DNA of 64,000 nucleotides from Chelativorans salis (GTDB lineage Bacteria > Pseudomonadota > Alphaproteobacteria > Rhizobiales > Rhizobiaceae), in contig NZ_JAOCZP010000006.1 of the NCBI RefSeq assembly GCF_025336525.1, positions 186,001-250,000 of the forward strand, in the 5' to 3' direction. The notes below the pieces were generated by a model. That model was not told the DNA's origin and did no database searches. It saw only the letters and a list, made by a program, of their open reading frames with translations. Numbering within the stretch: position 1 is the first letter of the stretch; the number at the start of each line of letters is the position of its first letter. The position numbers were made by a program, and so were the translations under genes. This document shows positions 17,065-25,761 of this stretch, one piece after another.

Positions 17065-18077
17065 AGGATTTCTGGGTTGCCTCCGGCCATCACCTCCTCG
17101 ATCGGGACGAGGCGGGGCGGCTGCTCGTGACAGATGCCTTTCTGAAGGCATATCTCGCACGCCCGGAGCTTCTGCCGCCCGAAGACGCCTGCGAGACGGA
17201 GCGGCGGCTGCATCACGAGCTTTTGATGCACCATCCGCGCCGACCCGTGGCCAGCGAGGAGATCGCCGCGATGGAGGACGCGGATGCGCGCGAGAACTGG
17301 ACGTTCATGATCGACTTCCGCGACCTGCTCATATCCGCACCCACGCTTGAGGCGGCCTATCTCAAGCTGGCCCGCGGCGCGGCAGCAAAAACGCCGCCGC
17401 TCTTCATGAACCAGCTTGCCCAGGTCGTGCTGCGTAACGCCCTGGACGGCGAACAGAACGCTCATGTCCTGCGCGCCGCCGAGCTGTTCTTCCGCCCCCA
17501 GCGCGTGACGTTTCATGACGGAACGGTGCTCCTCGCCGACGTCGAAGCGATTGAATTGCACGAACAGAACCGCCATGCCTCTCCGCTGCTCGACATGCTC
17601 GGCGGTCCCCCGGCCACCGAGCTCGACATCCTGGACGAGGCGAATGCCGCAGGCTACTTTGCGCGCAGCGACGCTTTCGACATGGTGCTTAATCTCGGCG
17701 GCAGCAGCAGCCTGGCGCGGCGTGGCCTGGCAGCCGCGATGGCCGCCTGGATACGTCATCTCCTCGCCGTCGAGGTGGAGATCGAGCCGGTGGAGCGCAT
17801 CGAGGATGAAAACTGGACGTGGTTCGTCGGCCTCGATGCCGAAGCAACGCGGATCGGAAACGCACTCTGGAATGGTCATGAGATGGAGCCGGAAGCGGCG
17901 GAACACATCGTCGCGCTGTTCCGGCTTGGCTTCTCCGATAACCGCGAGGCGCCAACCGATATAGGCACCCGTCCCGTCTGGCTTATCCTGGCGATGACGC
18001 CCGACCGGACGATCCGCATGAAACCGCAGAACCTTATTGCTGGTCTGCCGTACCGTGTTTCGGCTCCGGTGAACTGA
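17061..18077 (+). CDS. DUF6352 family protein, formate dehydrogenase associated
   Basis: 338-residue, mostly alpha-helical, soluble protein beginning MKDFWVASGHHLLDRDEAGR. Conserved-looking parts are VTDAFLKAYLARPEL, FHDGTVLLADVEAIELHEQ, and a C-terminal MTPDRTIRMKPQNLIAGLP. It matches, from memory, the DUF6352 family seen in the same neighbourhood elsewhere. No catalytic motif is recognisable. It is the third gene of the accessory operon, linked to its upstream neighbour by an ATGA overlap. Confidence 0.83.
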   Translation: MKDFWVASGHHLLDRDEAGRLLVTDAFLKAYLARPELLPPEDACETERRLHHELLMHHPRRPVASEEIAAMEDADARENWTFMIDFRDLLISAPTLEAAYLKLARGAAAKTPPLFMNQLAQVVLRNALDGEQNAHVLRAAELFFRPQRVTFHDGTVLLADVEAIELHEQNRHASPLLDMLGGPPATELDILDEANAAGYFARSDAFDMVLNLGGSSSLARRGLAAAMAAWIRHLLAVEVEIEPVERIEDENWTWFVGLDAEATRIGNALWNGHEMEPEAAEHIVALFRLGFSDNREAPTDIGTRPVWLILAMTPDRTIRMKPQNLIAGLPYRVSAPVN

Positions 18078-18090
18078 GGAAGCAAGTCTT

Positions 18091-18582
18091 ATGATAAGAG
18101 AGGCGACGGAAGTCGGGGTGATTGTCGAGCGGCGGGCTCTTAAGAGCCAATGGGCCGATCATGCCTGGGTGCCTGTTGCCGCGCTGGTTGGCGCGCCGGC
18201 CGCCGCGCCCTGGACGGTTCTGGACGAGATGCCGGACGCCACGCGCTATTATGCCGGCGCCTTCCAGCTGGAATTTTTTGCGTCCGAGACGGGCATGTAT
18301 CGCGACAATCTTCGATCGGGGCAGCCCAGCCTCTGGGTCTCTCTGAGGGCTTCCCGCACACCGCCCGGCATCACGCTTCACCTCGTGACCGCCGATCCAG
18401 CCGAAGCCGAGGCGCTGACGGAGCCCGGCACAGATATCATCGAGGCCGTGCCGATGCCGCCCGAGATCCAGAACCGACTGGCCGCCTTCGTAAAGGCGCA
18501 TCACGTCGAGCGCCCCTTCATCAAGCGCAAGCGCGACAGAGCAGATACCGAGGCGATGGCAAGGAGGGTGCCGGGCAAATGA
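18091..18582 (+). CDS. DUF3305 domain protein, formate dehydrogenase associated
   Basis: 163 residues. The family opening (EVGVIVERRALKSQWADHAW) is followed by WVPVAAL and a body containing YAGAFQLEFFASETGMY. The basic C-terminus (FIKRKRDRADTEAMARRVP) is also typical of DUF3305 proteins, which are found next to DUF3306 genes in formate dehydrogenase operons. A role in assembly of the enzyme is inferred from context. Its stop overlaps the DUF3306 start (ATGA). Confidence 0.87.
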   Translation: MIREATEVGVIVERRALKSQWADHAWVPVAALVGAPAAAPWTVLDEMPDATRYYAGAFQLEFFASETGMYRDNLRSGQPSLWVSLRASRTPPGITLHLVTADPAEAEALTEPGTDIIEAVPMPPEIQNRLAAFVKAHHVERPFIKRKRDRADTEAMARRVPGK

Positions 18583-19253
18583 GTACCCGCGACGACAATC
18601 CTTTTGCCCGCTGGTCGCGCCGAAAGCAGGCGGCGCGGAAGGCCGAGGCTTCGCCCCCGGAAGAGGAAAAGCATACGGGTGCAGAGAAAGAGGAGCGTGG
18701 CGAATCGCCCGAACCGGCAGCTGAATTGGATGCGGCCGAGACGGCAGAGCCCCTCCCCCGCCTCGAGGATATCACCGCCGAAAGCGATCTTACGGCTTTC
18801 CTGCGCAAGGGCGTGCCGGCGGCGCTGAGAAATACCGCGCTCAGGAAGATGTGGTCGCTCGACCCGGTGATCCGCGACTATGTCGGTCCCGCCGAATATG
18901 CCTGGGATTTCAACAAGCCGGGCTCGATGGCCGGCTTCGGTCCGCTGGAGGCGGGCAAATCGGTGGCCAATTTTCTCTCGAAAGTGGGCCGTTCCGATCC
19001 GCAGGATACGCTAGCTGAACCGCCTGAGGAAAGGATTGCCTCGTCCGACCATGACGTGGCCGCCTCGCCGGATCGACCGACGGAGACTTCCGAGCCGGCC
19101 GAACCCGCCCAGCCTGTGGAACAGCCGGAAGCACCGCAATCCGACCTTTCGCAAAGCCAGGCGACCCCGGACGAGGCTGCCGACAAGCCTACGCCTGCGG
19201 AACCGCCCCGCACATTGGCGCAATCACGCCATGGTGGCGCCTTGCCGCGATAA
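18579..19253 (+). CDS. DUF3306 domain protein, formate dehydrogenase associated
   Basis: 224 residues. The N-terminal part FARWSRRKQAARKAE and the core LPRLEDITAESDLTAFLRKGVP, followed by ALRKMWSLDPVIRDYVGPAEYAW, are the DUF3306 signature. Flanking regions are acidic, rich in Pro, Glu and Ala, and probably disordered; the C-terminal 80 residues are of this kind. It is the last gene of the first accessory block; 245 bases follow before the TorD-like gene. Confidence 0.87.
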   Translation: MSTRDDNPFARWSRRKQAARKAEASPPEEEKHTGAEKEERGESPEPAAELDAAETAEPLPRLEDITAESDLTAFLRKGVPAALRNTALRKMWSLDPVIRDYVGPAEYAWDFNKPGSMAGFGPLEAGKSVANFLSKVGRSDPQDTLAEPPEERIASSDHDVAASPDRPTETSEPAEPAQPVEQPEAPQSDLSQSQATPDEAADKPTPAEPPRTLAQSRHGGALPR

Positions 19254-19498
19254 GGCCTACGTTCCAAGGCAAGATCTAAAATGGACTATTAAAGTCAACT
19301 TTCCGGTTTTTCTACACAGCGCGTCGTTGCATTCGTTTCCGGCTTCATGTTTGCGGAAAAGATCGCCCGCCATCTCTATCGAAAACTTTATGTTATGCTT
19401 GCAAGTTGCCGATTTGAGCCTTGCAATCACAGCGAACTAGGTTTTTACTGTGGGGTGGACGGTGACTCCATTCAGGAGGGCACCGCCAAGGTCGTGAC
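19254..19498 (+). other. Intergenic region before the formate dehydrogenase structural operon
   Basis: No gene is seen in these 245 bases. Base composition is more AT-rich around 19275-19330 and 19375-19450 than in the flanking genes, as expected for a promoter region of the TorD-fdh operon. I could not identify a convincing -35/-10 pair or terminator. Confidence 0.4.
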
Positions 19499-20293
19499 AT
19501 GGACATGGTCTCAGGTCTGGAGGAAGCGATCAGGAAGGCGGGCGGCGTTGGTGCATTGGCGCAGGCGCTTGGCTTAACTCAGCCTTCCGTATCGGCTTGG
19601 CATTCGATCCCCGCCGAGCACGTACTCGAAGTCGAGGCGCTGACGGGAATCGCGCGAACGGTCCTGCGCCCCGACCTCTACCCCGAAGCGGGCGGAAGTG
19701 CCGCGGAAATCGACGAGGTCGATATGGCGCGCGCTCAGGAATATGCCCTGCTCGGCTCTCTTCTCTTGCGCGCCCCGGACGCGGATACCCTCGCACAGCT
19801 CTCAGGGCTTCAGGGCACGGATACGCCGCTCGGCGCGGCACATATCGCGCTAAGGCAGGCGGCGAGCACTGCCTCTCCCGAGGCGCTCAGACGCGAATAT
19901 TTCGACCTCTTCGAAGGGGTCGGGCGAGGCGAGCTGCTGCCCTATGCATCGTACTATCTGACAGGATTCCTCAACGAACGGCCGCTTGCGCGGTTGCGGG
20001 GGGATCTCAGGCTGCTCGGCCTAGAACGCGCGGAGGACCATTGCGACCCCGAGGACCACCTCGGCACGCTGTGCGAGATCATGAGCGGCCTTGCCGGCGG
20101 TCGCTTCACAGCCTCGCCTGATGAGGAGCGCGAGTTCTTCGGACAGCACGTCGCGCCATGGGCAGGACACTTCTTTGCCGACCTCGAGAAGGCACAATCA
20201 GCGCGGTTCTACCGGGCAGTCGGCACTGTGGGACGGGTGTTCATCGACATTGAAGCCGAAGGCTTCGCCATGGAGAGCCGCCGCAGTGCGTAA
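19499..20293 (+). CDS. HTH-TorD fusion: YdaS/Cro-like DNA-binding domain plus TorD-family Mo-enzyme chaperone
   Basis: 264 residues. Residues about 5-62 form a YdaS-type helix-turn-helix (VGALAQALGLTQPSVSAWHSIPAE ends at a turn, then TVLRPDLYP). From about residue 75 a TorD/DmsD chaperone domain follows, with EYFDLFEGVGRGELLPYASYY matching the family core E-x-x-x-L-F-x-G-...-PYxSxY. TorD proteins bind the signal peptide and apoenzyme of Tat-exported molybdoenzymes. Here the client is surely the adjacent Tat-dependent formate dehydrogenase. The attached HTH suggests the chaperone may also report folding status to transcription, which is inferred. Confidence 0.88.
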   Translation: MDMVSGLEEAIRKAGGVGALAQALGLTQPSVSAWHSIPAEHVLEVEALTGIARTVLRPDLYPEAGGSAAEIDEVDMARAQEYALLGSLLLRAPDADTLAQLSGLQGTDTPLGAAHIALRQAASTASPEALRREYFDLFEGVGRGELLPYASYYLTGFLNERPLARLRGDLRLLGLERAEDHCDPEDHLGTLCEIMSGLAGGRFTASPDEEREFFGQHVAPWAGHFFADLEKAQSARFYRAVGTVGRVFIDIEAEGFAMESRRSA

Positions 20294-20345
20294 CGGATAC
20301 AGAAAAACGGGCGTCAAGCTGGACGATACCGAGGGAGGATTGGAG

Positions 20346-20564
20346 ATGCACGACAAGCAACAGACGGGGATCAACCGTCGCAATTTCCTTCGCGCTGTCA
20401 GCGGCGCATCCACCGTCGCTGTCGCCACGGCGGCCGCGACGTTCACCCCGAGCGAGGCGCATGCCTACAATCCCGGCGAGGAGGAAATGGGCACGCGCTA
20501 TCAGGAAACCGATCACGTCAAGGCCTTCTACCGTGTGAACGGCTACGAGACGCTGGAGAAGTGA
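20346..20564 (+). CDS. Small Tat-signal protein of the formate dehydrogenase region
   Basis: 72 residues. A twin-arginine signal (INRRNFLRAVSG) and hydrophobic stretch are followed by a short mature part of about 30 residues (ETDHVKAFYRVNGYETLEK) at the C-terminus. It corresponds to the 'formate dehydrogenase region Tat target' family, always encoded just before the alpha subunit. It has a GGAG ribosome-binding site a few bases upstream and ends seven bases before the alpha-subunit start. It may be a small subunit or an export companion; its role is unproven. Confidence 0.88.
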   Translation: MHDKQQTGINRRNFLRAVSGASTVAVATAAATFTPSEAHAYNPGEEEMGTRYQETDHVKAFYRVNGYETLEK

Positions 20565-20571
20565 GGGTGCC

Positions 20572-23484
20572 ATGCTGACGAAACGGAAGAACGGGCAAGC
20601 AGGCCACGCAAAACTGCAGTCGCTGCTGGGCAGGACAGACGCGGCTCCCATGGACCGGCGAACCTTCCTTCGGCGCTCCGGCCTTGCCGTCGGCGGGATG
20701 GCTGCGATCGGCTCATTCCAGCTCGGTTCCGTCCGGAAAGCCGAGGCAATCAGCCCGCCGCAACCCGGCGTCCCAATCGAGCTCAAGAAGAGCATCTGTA
20801 CCCACTGCGCTGTCGGCTGCACGGTTACGGCCGAAGTCCAGAACGGTGTGTGGACCGGTCAGGAGCCATCCTGGGACAGTCCTATCAACCGCGGTTCCCA
20901 TTGCGCCAAGGGTGCCGCCGTGCGCGAGCTGGTACACAGCGACCGCAAGCTCAAGTATCCGCTCAAGCTCGTTGACGGGCAATGGACCCGCGTCTCCTGG
21001 GACGAAGCGATCGATGAGATCGGCGACAAGATGATGGAACTCCGAGATGCCTCGGGCCCGGATTCCGTCTACTGGATGGGTTCGGCTAAGTTCTCCAACG
21101 AAGGCACCTACCTGTTCCGCAAGCTTGCGGCCTTCTGGGGAACCAACAACCAGGATCACCAGGCGCGCATCTGCCATTCGACGACCGTCTCCGGCGTGGC
21201 CAATACCTGGGGCTACGGCGCGATGACAAACTCCTTCAACGACATCCGCAATTCTAAGACGCTCATCATCATGGGCGGCAATCCGGCGGAGGCGCATCCC
21301 ATCTCCTTGCAGCACCTTCTCGAAGGCAAGGAGCTCAACCACGCGAACTTCATCGTCATCGACCCGCGCTTTACCCGCACCGCCGCGCACGCGACCGAAT
21401 ATGTGCGGCTGCGCTCCGGCACCGACATCGCGGTGCTGTGGGGCATGCTCTGGCACATCTTCGAGAATGGCTGGGAGGACAAGGAGTTCATCGCCCAGCG
21501 CGTCTACGGCATGGACGAGATCCGCAAGGAGGTGGCGAAGTATCCGCCCGACGAGGTCGAGCGCATCTCCGGCGTGCCCGGCGAGCAATTGAAGCGCGTC
21601 GCCGAGCTGTTCGCCACGCAGAAGCCGGCGACCTTGATCTGGTGCATGGGCCAGACGCAGCACACCGTAGGCACCGCCAATGTGCGCGCAAGCTGCATCC
21701 TGTGCCTTGCCACCGGCAATGTCGGCAAGCCCGGCACCGGCGCCAACATCTTCCGCGGCCACGACAATGTGCAGGGCGCGACCGATATCGGGCTCGATGT
21801 CGTCACCCTGCCCTTCTACTACGGCCTCACCGAAGGCGCGTGGAACCATTGGGCGCGGGTCTGGGAGGTCGAATATGAGGACCTGCTGTCGCGCTTCGCC
21901 TCCAAGGAGATCATGGAGACGCCGGGCATCCCGCTGACGCGGTGGTTCGACGCTACCTTGCTGCCCAAGGACGAGGTCGAGCAGAGCGATAATCTGCGGG
22001 CCATGTTCGTCCAGGGCCACGCGAGCAACAGCATCACGCGCATCCCTGAATCGGTGAAGGGGCTGGCAAAGCTCGACCTTCTGGTCGTCGCCGACCCGCA
22101 TCCGACTACCTGGGCCTCGCTTGCCGTCCAGGCAGGGCGTACGGACAATACCTACCTCCTGCCGGTGTGCACGCAGTTCGAGACCTCGGGCTCGCGCGTG
22201 GCCTCCAACCGTTCGATCCAATGGGGCGAGCAGATCGTCGCGCCTTCCTTCGAGCAGAAGGACGACTACCAGGTCATCTACCGTCTGGCTCGCAAGCTCG
22301 GATATGCCGAGCAGATGTTCAAGAACATCGCCGTCGAGGATGACCGTCCGGTGCCCGAAGACGCTCTGCGCGAGATGAATCGCGGGGGCTGGTCGACCGG
22401 GTATTGCGGCCAGTCGCCCGAGCGCCTCAAGGCGCACATGAAGAACCAGCACAAATTCGATCTGGTCACGCTACGTGCACCGAAGGACGACCCGGAAGTC
22501 GGCGGCGACTATTACGGCCTGCCATGGCCTTGCTGGGGCAAGCCGGAACTGCGCCATCCGGGCACGCCGAACCTTTACAATCCGAGCCTGCACGTCATGG
22601 ACGGCGGCAGCCCCTTCCGCGCGCGCTTCGGCGTGGAGCGGAACGGCGAGACCCTGCTTGCCGAAGGATCCTATACCGAAGGCTCGGAACTCACCGACGG
22701 CTATCCGGAATTCACCATGGCTGTCCTGAAGAAACTCGGCTGGGACGCTGATCTGACCCCGGAAGAACTCAGCGTTATCGAGGGCATCGGCAGCGAGATC
22801 GACCAGGTCTCGTGGTCGACCGACCTTTCGGGCGGCATCCAGCGTGTCGTGCTCAGCCATGGCTGCCATCCCTACGGCAATGGTAAGGCACGCGCGTTGG
22901 CGTGGAACCTGCCCGATCCCGTCCCCACCCATCGCGAGCCGATCTACACGCCGCGGGTGGATTTGGTCGAGCAATATCCGACGCTTCCCGATGCCATGCA
23001 ATTCCGCGTGCCCAACATCGGGCACACAGTGCAGCAGGCTGCCATCGAGAACGGCATCGCCAGGGACTTCCCGTTGATCCTCACCTCCGGCCGTCTGGTC
23101 GAATATGAGGGTGGCGGCGAGGAAACCCGGTCGAACAGATGGCTCGCCGAGCTGCAGCAGGAGATGTTCGTGGAGATCAACCCGGCGGACGCTGCCGAGC
23201 GCGGCATCTCCGACGGCGGCTGGGTATGGGTGAGCGGCGCAGAGAACAATTCACGGGCGCGGGTCAGAGCCCTGGTGACGGAGCGCGTCGGCAAGGGTGT
23301 GGCCTTCCTGCCGTTCCATTTCGGCGGTTGGTTCCAGGGCGAAGATCTGCGGGCCAACTATCCCGAAGGCACCGACCCCTACGTTCTCGGCGAAAGCGCC
23401 AACACAATCACCACCTACGGATACGATCCCGTGACAAACATGCAGGAGCCAAAGGTCACGCTCTGCCAGATCCAGGCGGCGTGA
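20572..23484 (+). CDS. fdh3A: Tat-exported formate dehydrogenase (FDH3/FdoG-like) alpha subunit, cysteine form
   Basis: 970-residue catalytic subunit that oxidises formate to CO2 with bis-MGD Mo or W and one [4Fe-4S] cluster. The Tat signal DRRTFLRRSG is preceded by an unusually long n-region of about 27 residues. Cluster ligands are Cys76, Cys79, Cys83 and Cys111. The catalytic position is Cys201 in QARICHSTTV, followed by GYGAMTN, where E. coli FdnG/FdoG have selenocysteine; no SECIS is needed. GHDNVQGATDIG and the C-terminal MopB oxidoreductase fold are also present. It should act in the periplasm with the beta and cytochrome subunits encoded next. Confidence 0.96.
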   Translation: MLTKRKNGQAGHAKLQSLLGRTDAAPMDRRTFLRRSGLAVGGMAAIGSFQLGSVRKAEAISPPQPGVPIELKKSICTHCAVGCTVTAEVQNGVWTGQEPSWDSPINRGSHCAKGAAVRELVHSDRKLKYPLKLVDGQWTRVSWDEAIDEIGDKMMELRDASGPDSVYWMGSAKFSNEGTYLFRKLAAFWGTNNQDHQARICHSTTVSGVANTWGYGAMTNSFNDIRNSKTLIIMGGNPAEAHPISLQHLLEGKELNHANFIVIDPRFTRTAAHATEYVRLRSGTDIAVLWGMLWHIFENGWEDKEFIAQRVYGMDEIRKEVAKYPPDEVERISGVPGEQLKRVAELFATQKPATLIWCMGQTQHTVGTANVRASCILCLATGNVGKPGTGANIFRGHDNVQGATDIGLDVVTLPFYYGLTEGAWNHWARVWEVEYEDLLSRFASKEIMETPGIPLTRWFDATLLPKDEVEQSDNLRAMFVQGHASNSITRIPESVKGLAKLDLLVVADPHPTTWASLAVQAGRTDNTYLLPVCTQFETSGSRVASNRSIQWGEQIVAPSFEQKDDYQVIYRLARKLGYAEQMFKNIAVEDDRPVPEDALREMNRGGWSTGYCGQSPERLKAHMKNQHKFDLVTLRAPKDDPEVGGDYYGLPWPCWGKPELRHPGTPNLYNPSLHVMDGGSPFRARFGVERNGETLLAEGSYTEGSELTDGYPEFTMAVLKKLGWDADLTPEELSVIEGIGSEIDQVSWSTDLSGGIQRVVLSHGCHPYGNGKARALAWNLPDPVPTHREPIYTPRVDLVEQYPTLPDAMQFRVPNIGHTVQQAAIENGIARDFPLILTSGRLVEYEGGGEETRSNRWLAELQQEMFVEINPADAAERGISDGGWVWVSGAENNSRARVRALVTERVGKGVAFLPFHFGGWFQGEDLRANYPEGTDPYVLGESANTITTYGYDPVTNMQEPKVTLCQIQAA

Positions 23485-23497
23485 GTGGGAGGAAGAC

Positions 23498-24094
23498 ATG
23501 GCGAGAATGAAATTCCTTTGTGACGCCGACCGCTGCATTGAATGCAACGCCTGCGTCACCGCCTGCAAGAACGAGCACGACGTGCCGTGGGGCATCAACC
23601 GCCGCCGCGTGGTCACCATCAACGACGGCAAGCCCGGCGAGCGCTCGGTCACGATGGCCTGCATGCATTGCACCGACGCGCCGTGCGCGGCGGTGTGCCC
23701 GGTCGATTGCTTCTACACGACGGCCGACGCGGTGGTGCTGCACTCGAAGGATCTTTGCATCGGCTGCGGCTACTGCTTCTACGCCTGCCCCTTCGGTGCA
23801 CCGCAATATCCGCGCACCAGCAATTTCGGTTCGCGCGGCAAGATGGACAAGTGCACATTTTGTGCCGGCGGTCCCGAGGCAGATTCCACCGAGGTCGAGT
23901 ATGCGAAATACGGTGCCAACCGGCTGGCGGAAGGCAAGCTGCCGCTTTGCGCTGAAATGTGCTCGACCAAATCGCTTCTTGCCGGCGACGGCGAGATCAT
24001 TGCGGCGATTTACAAGGAACGCGTGACGCAGCGCGGCTATGGCTCGGGTGCTTGGGGCTGGCAGACTGCCTACCGCGAAACGATCACAGTCTGA
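23498..24094 (+). CDS. fdh3B: Formate dehydrogenase FDH3 beta (iron-sulfur) subunit
   Basis: 198 residues with four [4Fe-4S] sites: CIECNACVTACKNEH, CMHCTDAPCAAVCP, CIGCGYCFYACPFG, and Cys residues in KCTFC plus PLCAEMC. It relays electrons from the alpha subunit to the cytochrome b. It lacks the C-terminal membrane anchor of E. coli FdnH and has no signal peptide, so it is presumably carried across by the Tat-dependent alpha subunit. It starts 14 bases after the alpha gene, with a GGGAGGA ribosome-binding site. Confidence 0.96.
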   Translation: MARMKFLCDADRCIECNACVTACKNEHDVPWGINRRRVVTINDGKPGERSVTMACMHCTDAPCAAVCPVDCFYTTADAVVLHSKDLCIGCGYCFYACPFGAPQYPRTSNFGSRGKMDKCTFCAGGPEADSTEVEYAKYGANRLAEGKLPLCAEMCSTKSLLAGDGEIIAAIYKERVTQRGYGSGAWGWQTAYRETITV

Positions 24095-24135
24095 CGAAGG
24101 GCAACTCCGCAGCGCGCCACGGGAGGATGGAGAAA

Positions 24136-25158
24136 ATGCAGGTCTTGAAGCGTATTTGCCCAATCGGACCGGTTCTCGCCGCGATCGTTCTGGCCTTCGG
24201 TCTCACCGTCGCGCCGGCAGGAGCGCAGGAGGGCCCATCAGGGAGCAATCCCACCGCGCAGTCGGTGAACGAGCAGCAGCTTCTCCAGGAACTGAACAAG
24301 ATCCAGGGCCGCGTCACCATACCGGACGCAAGAGCCGCCACCTTGGAGCAGCCGCGCGGCCGCGATTTCCGCGAGTACCGCGAAGGCGCCCTACCCTGGA
24401 TCGGCGGGATCGCCGTGCTCGGGATAATCCTTTTACTGGCAGTGTTCTACTTCATCAGGGGCCGCATTCGCATGCGGTCTCCGGAAGCGGGTGTCAAAGT
24501 CCTGCGCTTCAACGCTGTCGAGCGCTTGACGCACTGGGTGACCGCCACCGCCTTCATCGTCCTCGCAATCACCGGTTTGAATTTTATTTTCGGTAAGCGA
24601 CTGCTAATGCCGCTTATAGGGCCCGATGCCTTTTCCGTATGGTCGCAGTGGTCGAAGTACGCGCACGACTTCTTCTCCTGGGCGTTCATACTCGGCATCG
24701 TGGTGATGACTGTCCTCTGGGTCTGGGACAATCTTCCCGATCGTTATGACGGCCATTGGCTAAGGGTCGGCGGCGGCATGTTCGACAAGTCGAACAGGAC
24801 GCATCCGCCGGCTGCCCGCTTCAACGCAGGCCAGAAGCTCATCTTTTGGTCGGTGATCATCGGCGGGATCGCCCTTACCGTGTCCGGGCTCTTCCTGCTG
24901 TTCCCGTTCACCTACGCCGATGTGAACGGCATGCAGCTCGCCCAGACGATTCACGCCACCGTCGGCGTGCTGATGGTGGCCGTCATCATCGCCCACATCT
25001 ATATCGGCACCCTCGGCATGGAAGGCGCCTACGAGGCAATGGGCTCGGGCACCGTAGACCTCAACTGGGCGAAGGAGCACCACAGCGTCTGGGTGGAGAA
25101 GCAGGGCGCCAAGACCGAACCGGCTCCCGAGCCTTCAGCGCCGAGGCCGGCCGAATAG
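24136..25158 (+). CDS. fdh3C: Formate dehydrogenase cytochrome b (gamma) subunit
   Basis: About 340 residues from ATG 24136, chosen over ATG 24127 because GGGAGG at 24121-24126 is spaced correctly for it. There is an N-terminal signal peptide, a short periplasmic part, and five hydrophobic spans. Candidate heme-b histidines lie in ERLTHWVTA, YAHDFFSW and QTIHATVG...IAHIYIG. It is longer than E. coli FdnI (217 residues) owing to the N-terminal extension. It passes electrons to the quinone pool. It is the last gene of the operon, followed by a hairpin. Confidence 0.94.
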   Translation: MQVLKRICPIGPVLAAIVLAFGLTVAPAGAQEGPSGSNPTAQSVNEQQLLQELNKIQGRVTIPDARAATLEQPRGRDFREYREGALPWIGGIAVLGIILLLAVFYFIRGRIRMRSPEAGVKVLRFNAVERLTHWVTATAFIVLAITGLNFIFGKRLLMPLIGPDAFSVWSQWSKYAHDFFSWAFILGIVVMTVLWVWDNLPDRYDGHWLRVGGGMFDKSNRTHPPAARFNAGQKLIFWSVIIGGIALTVSGLFLLFPFTYADVNGMQLAQTIHATVGVLMVAVIIAHIYIGTLGMEGAYEAMGSGTVDLNWAKEHHSVWVEKQGAKTEPAPEPSAPRPAE

Positions 25159-25222
25159 CCATTCGCCTGTTGGCTTTTCCGCCAACCGTTCACCCCTGCA
25201 TTCTTGCGGGTGCTCACTATAA

Positions 25223-25254
25223 AACGCCGCGCGTTCATTCGGGCACGCGGCGTT
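25223..25254 (+). terminator. Hairpin after the fdh3 operon
   Basis: AACGCCGCG (25223-25231) pairs with CGCGGCGTT (25246-25254) across a 14-base loop, 65 bases after the cytochrome stop. Only a few T residues follow (CCATCCCTTGTTTG), so termination strength is uncertain. Together with the repeat element it accounts for most of the 329-base gap at 25159-25487. Confidence 0.45.
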
Positions 25255-25367
25255 CCATCCCTTGTTTGCCCCCCTTTCGATTGGCGAAAGGCATCGCGAC
25301 GGCCAACCCCCTTCATGAGAAGGTATCCAGTCCTACGACAAGCTCAGAACAGCGAGGGCGCGAGGGA

Positions 25368-25474
25368 CTAGAGCAATTCCAGGAAAAGTGGGAACCGGTT
25401 TTCCGTCCGGAATTGCGACAAGACAAAGGGTTGGATCTGGTCACCGATTTTGTGAAACGGTGATCCGGATCTAG
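25368..25474. repeat. Rhizobial palindromic intergenic repeat element
   Basis: A 107-base element bounded by CTAGAGC and GATCTAG. It holds nested inverted repeats GGAAAA/TTTTCC and AATTCC/GGAATT, then CACCG/CGGTG. It closely resembles the abundant element in Mesorhizobium/Sinorhizobium-type genomes that reads 'GAGCAATTCCAGGAAAAGTG...CCGTCCGGAATTGCG' (recalled, not searched). It is noncoding and lies in the convergent gap between the fdh3 operon and the two small envelope proteins. Confidence 0.75.
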
Positions 25475-25487
25475 GCGCGAACGCCGC

Positions 25488-25703
25488 TTAAGAGGGCGGT
25501 TCCTCCGGCTCCGCCGCGGCGACCGCGTCGTTTCCAGGGTTACCCGTCCAGGTCGCGCCCACCAGATTGTGTCCTGGGTCGCCCACGCGCGTGCTTTGCG
25601 TGCTGTAGACTTGCCAGGACGGCCTCTGCTCCAAATTCATGAAATAGCCGGTACCGATCGCGATCGCGATGGCGACGACAATTCCCGTCAATATCATACC
25701 CAT
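25488..25703 (-). CDS. Small single-span membrane protein, formate dehydrogenase associated
   Basis: 71 residues with one N-terminal transmembrane helix (ILTGIVVAIAIAIGTGYF), then a hydrophilic tail containing YSTQSTRVGDPGHNLVGATW and an acidic Pro/Glu end. The start ATG 25703 has a good ribosome-binding site (AAGGGAGA). I do not recognise a named family. Its position next to the fdh3 operon and the strong start signal argue it is real, perhaps an accessory of the membrane complex. Confidence 0.65.
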   Translation of the reverse strand: MGMILTGIVVAIAIAIGTGYFMNLEQRPSWQVYSTQSTRVGDPGHNLVGATWTGNPGNDAVAAAEPEEPPS

Positions 25704-25761
25704 CCGGCTTCTCCCTTCTTCTGTTATCCAAAACGCCCCGCCCGCGCCGGGCCGTCAGCAA

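Noticed and set aside
20713-22452. 579-codon open frame on the minus strand
   Set aside because: Antisense to the formate dehydrogenase alpha subunit; no domain, and explained by codon bias.
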